Origin: Actinomycetes bacterium
GTDB lineage: Bacteria; Actinomycetota; Acidimicrobiia; IMCC26256; JANYLB01
Assembly (NCBI GenBank): GCA_025363815.1
Contig: JANYLB010000002.1
Coordinates: forward strand, 1-64,000
Direction of reading: 5' to 3'
Length of the DNA stretch: 64,000 bases
Part shown: one piece after another, positions 46,254-54,891 of the stretch
Numbering within the stretch: position 1 is the stretch's first letter
Layout of the letters: every line of letters starts with the position of its first letter
Notes under the pieces: model-generated
Told to the model about the DNA's origin: nothing
The model's input: the letters and a program-made list of their open reading frames with translations, nothing else
The model's database searches: none
Translations under genes and position numbers: made by a program

Positions 46254-48143
46254 TCAGACGACTTCGACGGCGGGTGCCGCGAACTGGGCGTTGTACAGCC
46301 TGGCGTACGCACCGTCGAGCACGAGCAGATCGTCGTGCGATCCCTGCTCGACGATCTGGCCGGATTCCATGACCAAGATGATGTCGGCGTCGCGGATGGT
46401 CGAGAGTCGATGGGCGATCACGAAGCTGGTGCGGTTCGATCGCAGCGCGGCCATCGCCTGTTGGATAAGGACCTCGGTGCGGGTGTCGACAGAGCTCGTG
46501 GCCTCGTCGAGGATCAGGATCGTCGGATTGGCCAGGAACGCGCGGGCGATCGTGAGGAGCTGCTTCTCGCCCGCGCTCACAGTGCCGCCCTCATCGTCGA
46601 TCACGGTGTCGTAGCCGAGCGGGAGCGAGTGGACGAACCGGTCGACGTAGGTCGCGCGCGCCGCGGCGAGGATCTCCGCTTCGGTTGCCTCGAGGTTGCC
46701 GTACGCGATGTTCTCGCGGATCGTTCCACCGAAGAGCCACGTGTCTTGGAGCACCATGCCCATGTTCGAGCGCAGGTCGCGGCGGCGCATCTTCGAGATG
46801 TCGATGCCGTCGAGGGTGATCGCACCTTTGTCGATGTCGTAGAAGCGCATGATGAGGTTCACGAGCGTGGTCTTGCCCGCCCCGGTCGGCCCGACGATCG
46901 CTACCGTCTGGCCCGGCTCGGCTACGAGAGACAGGTCTTCGATGAGCGGGTTCTTCGGATCGTACGAGAACGACACGCGCTCGAACGCCACTCGACCCTG
47001 GGGATCGAGGTCGACGAGCGGGACGGCGTCTTCCTCGCGTTCTTCGGGGGCGTCGAGCAGCTCGAACACTCGCTCGGCCGACGCGATGCCCGACTGCATC
47101 ACGTTGATCATCGACGCCAGCTGCGTGAGCGGCTGAGTGAACTGCCGCGAGTACTGGATGAACGCCTGGATGTCGCCGATGCTCATCTGGCCCGATGACA
47201 CGCGCAGTCCACCGATCAGGGCAATCGCCACGTAGTTCAGGTTCCCCAGGAACATCATCGCGGGCTGGATCGTTCCCGAGATGAACTGGGCGCCGTAGCT
47301 GGCTTCGAACAGCTCTTCGTTCTTCTCGTTGAACCACTCCTCGACGTCGTGCTGGCGGCCGAACACCTTCACCAGCGAGTGGCCGGTGAACGCCTCCTCC
47401 ACCTGTGCGTTCAACGATCCGGTGTGCTTCCACTGGTCGACGAAGCGGGTCTTCGAGCGCTTGGTGATGAACCTGATCGTGTATATCGAAATCGGGATCG
47501 TGATCAACACGACGATCGCGAGAAGCGGCGAGATCGTGATCATCATGATCGCGACACCGACGATTGTCAGCGCTGAGGTGAGCAGTTGACTCAGCGTCTG
47601 CTGGAGGCTCTGGGCGAGGTTGTCGATGTCGTTGGTGACCCGGCTCAGCATGTCGCCTCTGGGCTGACGGTCGACGTAGTGGAGCGGCATCCGGTTGAGC
47701 TTGTCCTCGACGTCGGAGCGCAGGCGGAACATCGCGCGTTGCACGACCCCGGCGAGGAGATACGCCTGGAAGTACGACAAAACGGCCGACGCCATGTAGA
47801 TCACGAGCACTCCGAGGAGGATGCCGTGCAACTTCTCGAAGTTGATGCGTTTCCCGCTGGTTACGCCGTCGACAATGACGTTGGTGGCGCCGCCGAGGAT
47901 CTTCGGCGCGATCACCAACAGCGTCACGCTCGCAATGGCGAGGATCAGGACCCCCACTACGCCGAGGCCCTCGGGCCGGAGTCGGGCGGCGAGGCGCCGA
48001 GTCGAGTTCTTGAAGTCCTTCGACCGCTCCAGAGGGAGTCCGGCCGCGCCCCAGCGACCGCCGAACCCGCCGCGTGCCTCCTCGGACGAAGGCTGAACGA
48101 CCGCCGCTTCGACCTCTGCGTCGAGCTCCGATTCTTCGCTCAC
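46254..48143 (-). CDS. ABC exporter half-transporter (heterodimer subunit, canonical Walker B, atypical signature)
   Basis: GPTGAGKTTLVNLI; signature VSAGEKQLL; ILILDEATSSVD; 4-bp overlap with upstream ABC gene. Confidence 0.92.
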   Translation of the reverse strand: MSEESELDAEVEAAVVQPSSEEARGGFGGRWGAAGLPLERSKDFKNSTRRLAARLRPEGLGVVGVLILAIASVTLLVIAPKILGGATNVIVDGVTSGKRINFEKLHGILLGVLVIYMASAVLSYFQAYLLAGVVQRAMFRLRSDVEDKLNRMPLHYVDRQPRGDMLSRVTNDIDNLAQSLQQTLSQLLTSALTIVGVAIMMITISPLLAIVVLITIPISIYTIRFITKRSKTRFVDQWKHTGSLNAQVEEAFTGHSLVKVFGRQHDVEEWFNEKNEELFEASYGAQFISGTIQPAMMFLGNLNYVAIALIGGLRVSSGQMSIGDIQAFIQYSRQFTQPLTQLASMINVMQSGIASAERVFELLDAPEEREEDAVPLVDLDPQGRVAFERVSFSYDPKNPLIEDLSLVAEPGQTVAIVGPTGAGKTTLVNLIMRFYDIDKGAITLDGIDISKMRRRDLRSNMGMVLQDTWLFGGTIRENIAYGNLEATEAEILAAARATYVDRFVHSLPLGYDTVIDDEGGTVSAGEKQLLTIARAFLANPTILILDEATSSVDTRTEVLIQQAMAALRSNRTSFVIAHRLSTIRDADIILVMESGQIVEQGSHDDLLVLDGAYARLYNAQFAAPAVEVV

Positions 48144-49873
48144 GCGGCTTCCTCTCCGGTGATCTGCGATGCCACGATCTCGGCGTAGGTCGGACAGGAT
48201 TCGAGGAGCTCTCGATGGGTGCCGATGCCGACCTCGCGCCCGTCCTCGATCACCAGGATCTGATCGGCGTTGATGATCGTTGACACCCGCTGCGCGACGA
48301 TCACGGTCACCGCGTCGCGCACGACCGGCGCGAGTGCGGCGCGCAGCCGGGCATCGGTGGCTAGGTCGAGGGCCGAGAACGAGTCGTCGAAGAGGTAGAT
48401 GCCGGGGTGGCGCACCAGGGCACGGGCGATCGCCAGGCGCTGCCGCTGCCCGCCGGAGACGTTGGTGCCGCCCTGGCTGATCGGCGCGTCGAGGCCACGG
48501 GGCATCGCCGAGACGAAGGTCTTGGCCTGAGCGATCTCGAGCGCCTCCCAGAGCTCGTCGTCGCTTGCGTCGGGGTTCGCGTAGCGGAGATTGCTCGCCA
48601 CCGTGCCCGAGAAGAGATAGGGCTTCTGGGGCACCAACCCGATGCGGCTCCAGAGAAGCTCTGGCTCGATGTCGCGGACGTCGAACCCGTCGACCAGCAC
48701 GGTGCCGCCGGTCGTGTCGAATAGGCGAGGGACCAGGCTCAGCAACGTCGTCTTCCCTGCGCCGGTGCTGCCGATGATGGCGGTGGTCTGACCGGCAATG
48801 GCAGTGAAGGAGATATCGCAGAGCACCGGGAAGTCGGCGCCCGGATATTCGAACCCGACGCCGCGGAGCTCGAGCGAGCTGGCCGCGCCGAGCTCGGTGA
48901 CCGGCAATACGGGGGCGACGACCGACGAATCCGCGTCGAGCACCTCATTGATTCGCTGTGCGCTCACCGAGGCGCGCGGCGCGAGCACCGCGACAAAGGT
49001 CGCCATCATGACCGACATGAGGATCTGGATCAGGTAGCTGAGAAACGCGATAAGCGCGCCGATCTGCATGTGGCCGGCCGCGATGCGATTCCCCCCCAAC
49101 CAGATGGCAGCGACACTCGAGACGTTGACCACCAGTACCACGGTCGGAAACATGAACGCCATGAGACGGCCCGCGCGCAGCGATGTCATGGTGAGGGCGT
49201 CGTTGCTTTGCGCGAACCGTTCGGCTTCGTCGGGTTCCCGCACGAACGCCCGCACCACTCTTATGCCGGTGATCTGCTCGCGAAGCACCTCGTTGATCCG
49301 GTCGATTCGGATCTGCATGACCTGGAACTGCGGGACCATGCGGGCGATGACAAGCCCGATGGCGACGACCAGCACCGGGATGCTCACGACGAGCAACAAC
49401 GACAACGACCCGTCTTGGCGTACCGCCAGGATCACGCCTCCGACGATGGTGATCGGCGCGGCGATGAGCAGTGTGCACGACATGAGAACGAGCATCTGAA
49501 CCTGGGTGACATCGTTGGTGATTCGGGTGATCAACGACGGTGCCCCGAAAGCGGATACATCTTGCGCGGAGAAGTCGGTGACCCGGTGGAACAACGCCTT
49601 GCGCACGTCGCGGCCGAATGCCATCGCGACCCGGGACCCGAAGTACACGGCACCGATCGCGAAGACGATCTGTACGCAAGTGATGCCCAGCATGATCCCG
49701 CCGATCCTCCAGATGTAGCCGGTGTCGCCGGTCAGTACGCCTTTGTCGATGATGTCGGCGTTCAGGGCGGGCAGGAAGAGCGTGCACATCGTCTGCACGA
49801 ATGTGAGCGCAAGGACGATCAGCAGCAGCTTGCGGTAACGGGCGAGAAAGGTGCGCAGCAGTCGGATCAGCAT
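48140..49873 (-). CDS. ABC exporter half-transporter (heterodimer subunit, canonical signature, Asp in Walker B)
   Basis: GSTGAGKTTLLSLV; NVSGGQRQRLAIARAL; IYLFDDSFSALD. Confidence 0.92.
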   Translation of the reverse strand: MLIRLLRTFLARYRKLLLIVLALTFVQTMCTLFLPALNADIIDKGVLTGDTGYIWRIGGIMLGITCVQIVFAIGAVYFGSRVAMAFGRDVRKALFHRVTDFSAQDVSAFGAPSLITRITNDVTQVQMLVLMSCTLLIAAPITIVGGVILAVRQDGSLSLLLVVSIPVLVVAIGLVIARMVPQFQVMQIRIDRINEVLREQITGIRVVRAFVREPDEAERFAQSNDALTMTSLRAGRLMAFMFPTVVLVVNVSSVAAIWLGGNRIAAGHMQIGALIAFLSYLIQILMSVMMATFVAVLAPRASVSAQRINEVLDADSSVVAPVLPVTELGAASSLELRGVGFEYPGADFPVLCDISFTAIAGQTTAIIGSTGAGKTTLLSLVPRLFDTTGGTVLVDGFDVRDIEPELLWSRIGLVPQKPYLFSGTVASNLRYANPDASDDELWEALEIAQAKTFVSAMPRGLDAPISQGGTNVSGGQRQRLAIARALVRHPGIYLFDDSFSALDLATDARLRAALAPVVRDAVTVIVAQRVSTIINADQILVIEDGREVGIGTHRELLESCPTYAEIVASQITGEEAA

Positions 49874-50535
49874 GGGTGGTCATTCCGATCGGATCGAGCG
49901 GGGGTGGAGTGCCGGACACCGTCGAGGAATAAGGACACGATCTCAGCTGACGACAGCGGCTCGTCGAGGATCAACGCGGGATGGGTCCCGGCGATCGTCA
50001 ACCCGCGGAGGAGGTGGGCCGCGTCGAGTGGCTCGCGTCGGATCTGGTCGTGATCTGCCTCGAACAACGCGGCGAGGGCACTGAGATCTGGCGCGCGGTC
50101 ACCGCCGGTGACAGCCGATGAGGTGCCGGACACCTGCATCATCCCGATCGCGGTTTTCAGCTGCAGGATGTCGGCGAAGCGCCGGCGAAGGATCTCTACG
50201 GCGGCGATGAGCCGGGGTTCGAGCGAGAGGGTCGGATCGATGGACGCGAGCGACGCGTCGACGGAGGCCATGTCGAGGGCCGATTCGAGCACCGCCTCGA
50301 TGAGGCTCTCCTTGTCGGGGAAGACACGAAAGATCGTGCCCTGCGCGATTCCGGCGGCTTCGGCGAGCTGGCGGGTGGTGACCGCCGACCCGTGCGCCAA
50401 CAGCAACGGAAGCGTCGCCGCGACGATCTCGGCACGGCGCTGTGACGCCGGCAATGCCGCGGCCCGGGCCCGGCTCCGCCCCGGTGTGCCGGGCGCGGTC
50501 TCGGGTGCGGGCGGGACGGAGGATCGGCTGGGCAC
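49867..50535 (-). CDS. TetR family transcriptional regulator
   Basis: RAEIVAATLPLLLAHGSAVTTRQLAEAAGIAQGTIFRVFPDKESLIEAVLE; overlaps ABC gene start. Confidence 0.9.
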   Translation of the reverse strand: MPSRSSVPPAPETAPGTPGRSRARAAALPASQRRAEIVAATLPLLLAHGSAVTTRQLAEAAGIAQGTIFRVFPDKESLIEAVLESALDMASVDASLASIDPTLSLEPRLIAAVEILRRRFADILQLKTAIGMMQVSGTSSAVTGGDRAPDLSALAALFEADHDQIRREPLDAAHLLRGLTIAGTHPALILDEPLSSAEIVSLFLDGVRHSTPARSDRNDHPC

Positions 50536-50546
50536 CGCCCCATCTT

Positions 50547-50570
50547 AGATGAGTGAGCGCTCACTCATCT
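50547..50570. promoter_or_regulatory. 24-bp perfect palindromic operator AGATGAGTGAGC-GCTCACTCATCT upstream of TetR-ABC operon
   Basis: Read directly; begins 12 bp upstream of the TetR ATG. Confidence 0.85.
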
Positions 50571-50590
50571 TATCGAGGGGAGTCGTGGGG

Positions 50591-51475
50591 TCAGGACGCG
50601 GTTGATCGAACGAATCGCTCGAGCGCAAGGTCCTGCAGCTTCGGCGGAAGGCTCCCCAACGCGTGGATCGCGTGGGCCCCACCACCGGCGATGTAGCGGG
50701 AGCGCGGGCGTGCCGTCTGGAGCGCGTGGGCAACGAGCTCCGACACTCGTCTCGGAGAGCAGCGGGGATCGGAACTGCGCCCGTCCATGCTCGAGAACGC
50801 CTTGTGGAGGAACGCCCGCTGGCCGGGATACGGGTTGTCGTCGGCAACGACGGTCGCGGCGTTCTGCGACACGAGACCGGTGTTGATGCCGGCGGCTTCG
50901 ATCAGCACCACGCGGACCCCGAGCGGTGAGATCTCCCGCCTCAAGCTGTCGGCCCAACCTTCGAGCGCGCACTTCGACGCCGCGTATCCCGCGTTGAAGG
51001 GCAGCACTGTACGCGCCATGAGCGCCGAGTTGATCACCACGGTGGCGTGCGCGGCGCGGGCAAGAGGCAGGAACGCCTGGATGAAGCGGACCCCACCGAA
51101 GAAGTTCACGTCCATCATCGTCTGCAACACCGACATCGGTGTGCCCTCGCTCGAGGTGTCTCCCTCGAAGTGGGCAACTCCCGCGTTGCTGAACACGCCC
51201 GCGAAAGGCAGGCCGCCGCGCAGGAGGCCTTCGACCGCATCGCGCGCGGCATCGACCTGCGCATCGTCGGTCACGTCGAGCAGCAACGGGTGGAACCGCG
51301 TCGGTTGGCCAGCCTTGGCGCGCAGCTCGTCCCCGTCGTCAGATTGACGGATACCGGCGGCCACGGTGTAGCCGAGCTTGTTGAGAAATAGAGCCGCGTC
51401 CTCACCCATGCCGCTCGACGCGCCGGTGACCACGACGACCGGATGGTCGCCGACCTCCCTGAACTTTTTCGCCAT
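50591..51475 (-). CDS. SDR family oxidoreductase
   Basis: VVVVTGASSGMGEDAALFLNKLGYTVAAGIR, FNAGYAASKCALEGWADSLRREISPLGVRV. Confidence 0.88.
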   Translation of the reverse strand: MAKKFREVGDHPVVVVTGASSGMGEDAALFLNKLGYTVAAGIRQSDDGDELRAKAGQPTRFHPLLLDVTDDAQVDAARDAVEGLLRGGLPFAGVFSNAGVAHFEGDTSSEGTPMSVLQTMMDVNFFGGVRFIQAFLPLARAAHATVVINSALMARTVLPFNAGYAASKCALEGWADSLRREISPLGVRVVLIEAAGINTGLVSQNAATVVADDNPYPGQRAFLHKAFSSMDGRSSDPRCSPRRVSELVAHALQTARPRSRYIAGGGAHAIHALGSLPPKLQDLALERFVRSTAS

Positions 51476-51588
51476 GCGACTCTTTCGGATCGTGAAACCC
51501 CGCGGAATCTCATCGACCGGGTTCCTCGGCGACTTGATGCCGCGCCGCTTCGGGCGTCGCGTGATGTTCTCGCGCTAGGTTGGATTCC

Positions 51589-53151
51589 ATGTCATCCATG
51601 GGAGGACGTTGGTGTGCTCGCGCCCGCTTCACCGCAGGGCTCTGCGTTGCCGCGGTCGTGATCACGGCCGGTGCCGTTGTCGGAAGCGAAGGCGCGGCGC
51701 AGGCGAAGGGGTCGACGGCTTCGCCGTGGGCGACGGAGCAACCCGGCGTGCAGCACCTCAAGTTCAAGTACGGGCCGATATTGATCCAGCCCGGTCAGAA
51801 CAACATCACGTTCAGTCACGGCCAGGTTCCCAAGCCCACCGTCGACGGCTACATCGTCGGCATCGCGCCGAACCTGCGCAAGGCCGACGGCTCCGTCCCG
51901 CGCGTCGACGTCATTCATCTTCACCACGGCGTTTGGATAAACAACTCTGCCGGCCCTGACCGTGGGGCGAACACGTTCTTCGCTGCGGGCGAAGAGAAGA
52001 CCATCATGAAGCTGCCGAAGGGGTACGGCTACACCTACAAGGCGAGCGACATCTGGACCATCAACTACATGATCCACGATCTCACGCCCGCGCCGTTCAA
52101 GGTCTGGATCACCTACGACATCGACTTCGTGCAGGCGGCCTCTCCGACCGCGGCAGCGATCATGCCCGCGCGTCCGATCTGGATGGACGTGGAGAATGGC
52201 AAGATCTACCCGGTGTTCGACGTCATCAAGGGGTCGGGCACCAACGGCACCTACACCTACCCCGACCAGGCGACCGACCCGTATCACGGACGACGCCAGC
52301 GCAACCTGTGGACCATCGACAAAGACAGCGTGTTGCTCGGAACCGCCGGCCACCTCCACCCGGGCGGCCTGCACGACGACTTGTGGCTCGAACGCGCCGG
52401 CGCGACCGGGCCCTCGTCGTCGAGCGCGGTGGTTACCCAGCCGGGAACCGCGCATCTCTTTCGTTCCGACGCGCACTATTACGAGCCCGCGGGCGCAGTG
52501 AGCTGGGACGTGTCGATGACAGGTACTCGACCCGACTGGCAGGTCCAGGTCCACAAGGGCGACGTGCTGCGGGTCAACACGACCTACGACACGAAGCGGG
52601 CGTCGTGGTACGAGTCGATGGGGATCATGGTCGTGTGGGCGGCCGACGGGACGACTGGCCGTGACCCATTCACCACAAAGGTCGACCAGGCTGGTGCTCT
52701 CACCCACGGGCACCTGCGCGAGAACACCCACCACGGCGGCGTCAAGACCACGCTGGCGAACGCGACGAAGTTCCCGACGACCCCGGCGTCACAGGTTCCG
52801 ATCACGGACTTCCTGTACGGCATTGGCGACATGACGGGGCAGAAGCAGATCCCGGAGGTAGCCGCCGGCCAGACGCTCACCTTCGTGAACAACGACGCGC
52901 CGAAAGGGAATGGCATCTGGCACTCGATCACCGCCTGCAAGGCTCCGTGCAACAAGGAGTCGGGCGTCGCGTACCCGCTTGCCGACGCCGACGTGCAGTT
53001 CGATTCCGGTCAGCTCGGCGTAGCCGGGCCTCCGACCGCGGGCCGCATCACATGGCAGACACCGGCAGATCTTCCTGTGGGTACCTACACCTACTTTTGC
53101 CGGATCCACCCGTTCATGCGCGGCGCATTCGAGATAGCTCCGCCGGCATAA
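51589..53151 (+). CDS. Secreted putative PHM-like two-copper monooxygenase domain fused to C-terminal cupredoxin
   Basis: Signal peptide; VDVIHLHHGVW, TINYMIHDLTPAPFKVWITYDIDFV, LLGTAGHLHPGGLHDDLWL, WYESMGIMVVW; C-terminal cupredoxin GIWHSITACKAPC...GTYTYFCRIHPFMRGAFEI. Confidence 0.65.
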   Translation: MSSMGGRWCARARFTAGLCVAAVVITAGAVVGSEGAAQAKGSTASPWATEQPGVQHLKFKYGPILIQPGQNNITFSHGQVPKPTVDGYIVGIAPNLRKADGSVPRVDVIHLHHGVWINNSAGPDRGANTFFAAGEEKTIMKLPKGYGYTYKASDIWTINYMIHDLTPAPFKVWITYDIDFVQAASPTAAAIMPARPIWMDVENGKIYPVFDVIKGSGTNGTYTYPDQATDPYHGRRQRNLWTIDKDSVLLGTAGHLHPGGLHDDLWLERAGATGPSSSSAVVTQPGTAHLFRSDAHYYEPAGAVSWDVSMTGTRPDWQVQVHKGDVLRVNTTYDTKRASWYESMGIMVVWAADGTTGRDPFTTKVDQAGALTHGHLRENTHHGGVKTTLANATKFPTTPASQVPITDFLYGIGDMTGQKQIPEVAAGQTLTFVNNDAPKGNGIWHSITACKAPCNKESGVAYPLADADVQFDSGQLGVAGPPTAGRITWQTPADLPVGTYTYFCRIHPFMRGAFEIAPPA

Positions 53152-53160
53152 GACCGACAC

Positions 53161-53553
53161 TCATCCTGAAAGCGCGCCCGGATCGGCGGGAACGTCGACA
53201 GCGTGTTCCGCCAGCACGGTGAGTGGAATGAGATCTAGCGCCCGTTCGTGGGTGCAGGCGAGCACGATCGGAGCTGCCGCGCCGTCGTGGTGGGCGCGCA
53301 GCCAGTTCCTCGCGGTCACACACCAGCGATCGCCGGGCACCAAACCCGGGAAATGATACTCGGGCATTGGCGTGCTTAGATCGTTGCCGATGCGGCTCTG
53401 GTGCTCGAGGAACTCCGAGCTGACCACCGCGCACACGGTGTGGCTCCCGACGTCTTCGGGTCCGGTGCTGCAACAGCCATCTCTATAGAAGCCGGTTAGG
53501 GGGTCGGTTCCACAGGGCTCGAGTTCCGTGCCGAGCACGTTGCGATCGCTCAC
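53161..53553 (-). CDS. DUF2237 family protein
   Basis: NVLGTELEPCGTDPLTGFYRDGCCSTGPEDVGSHTVCAVVSSEFLEHQSRIGNDLSTPMPEYHFPGLVPGDRWCVTARNWLRA. Confidence 0.85.
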   Translation of the reverse strand: MSDRNVLGTELEPCGTDPLTGFYRDGCCSTGPEDVGSHTVCAVVSSEFLEHQSRIGNDLSTPMPEYHFPGLVPGDRWCVTARNWLRAHHDGAAAPIVLACTHERALDLIPLTVLAEHAVDVPADPGALSG

Positions 53554-53670
53554 CCCACCAGTATCGCCGGTCGCGGGCATCGGGTTGGACGCCGGCTGTC
53601 GGGAGAGCGGCCAGACTCTGCGCCGAGCGCGTCGAGGCGGCGTATCGCGAACACTTGGAGGAGGAACACC

Positions 53671-54738
53671 ATGACGCAGAGCACCGATCGGATCATCGTC
53701 TGGGGGACGGGCTACGTCGGCAAGCGGGTAATCGCCGAGATCGTCGATCACCCGCGGTTCGAGCTCGCCGGGGTGATCGTGGCTGATCCCGACAAGAACG
53801 GCCTTGACGTGGGCGAGATCTGCGGAATCGACCCTGTTGGCATCGCCGCGACGACCGACATCGACGCCGCGCTCGCTCTCGAAGCCGATGCAGTCGCCTA
53901 TTACGGGCCGACAGCCGAGCAGGCCCGGGACAACATCGAGAACATGTCCAAGGCGCTTCGGTCGGGCAAGGACGTCGTCTCGACCTCTATGACGAACTTC
54001 GTCTGGTGGCCGACCGCCGACCGGTGGATGCTCGAGCCGATGGAGGCGGCGTGCGCCGCGGGCCAGACGTCTTGCTTCACGACAGGAATCGATCCCGGCT
54101 TCGCCAACGACCTGCTCCCGATGACTCTCATGGGGGTCTGCGGCAGGGTCGACAAGGTCACGGCCAGCGAGATCCTCGACTACGCGACCTACACCGGGGA
54201 CTACGAGCCGATGGGATTCGGGAAGCCGGCCGAGTTCCGGGCTCTGCTCGAGATCCCCGAGATCCTGATCATGGCGTGGGGCGGAACCGTTCCGATGATG
54301 GCCGACGCGATGGGCGTCGAGCTCGACGGCATCACTACGACCTACGACAAGTGGGTGACACCCGAGCGCATCGAGTTCGCGAACGGCTTGATTGAGCCGG
54401 ACATGGTCGCGGCCGTCCACTTCACGATCAATGGGATGCTCGACGGCGAGGCTCGCATAGTGCTCGAGCACGTCAACCGGATTACGAATGACGTCGCGCC
54501 CGAGTGGCCGCGAGGTCGGATCGCGGAGAATGACGTGTACCGGGTCGACATCGAAGGAAGCCCGACGATCCGCCAGGAGACGATCTTGCGCGACGCCGAC
54601 GGCGATGCTGTCGCCGGTGGATGCCTCGCGACGGGCCTGCGCGCGCTGAACGCGGTACCGGCCGTGCGGGCCGCGCCTGCGGGGATGCTCACCGCGCTCG
54701 ACCTCCCGCTCATCGTGGGCCGGGGTGCGATCCGCTAG
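53671..54738 (+). CDS. Dihydrodipicolinate reductase-like NAD(P)-binding protein
   Basis: RIIVWGTGYVGKRVIAEIVDHPRFELAGVIVADPDKNGLDVGEICGID. Confidence 0.75.
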   Translation: MTQSTDRIIVWGTGYVGKRVIAEIVDHPRFELAGVIVADPDKNGLDVGEICGIDPVGIAATTDIDAALALEADAVAYYGPTAEQARDNIENMSKALRSGKDVVSTSMTNFVWWPTADRWMLEPMEAACAAGQTSCFTTGIDPGFANDLLPMTLMGVCGRVDKVTASEILDYATYTGDYEPMGFGKPAEFRALLEIPEILIMAWGGTVPMMADAMGVELDGITTTYDKWVTPERIEFANGLIEPDMVAAVHFTINGMLDGEARIVLEHVNRITNDVAPEWPRGRIAENDVYRVDIEGSPTIRQETILRDADGDAVAGGCLATGLRALNAVPAVRAAPAGMLTALDLPLIVGRGAIR

Positions 54739-54820
54739 GAGACCGCCCGTCTTCGAGAAATCTGGGACCTGTGCCCATGAGAACCCGTTTCTTCACACCA
54801 ACAACTCGCATCCAGGTCCC

Positions 54821-54839
54821 ATCTGACGACCCGTCAGGT
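54821..54839. promoter_or_regulatory. Operator ATCTGACG-ACC-CGTCAGGT upstream of acyl-CoA dehydrogenase operon
   Basis: Near-perfect palindrome identical in its core to sites at 11037 and 42958. Confidence 0.7.
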
Positions 54840-54891
54840 CTGTCCCGTACACTTGGTGTCCGAAACGGCCCCGAGGAACGGACGCGTCGGC

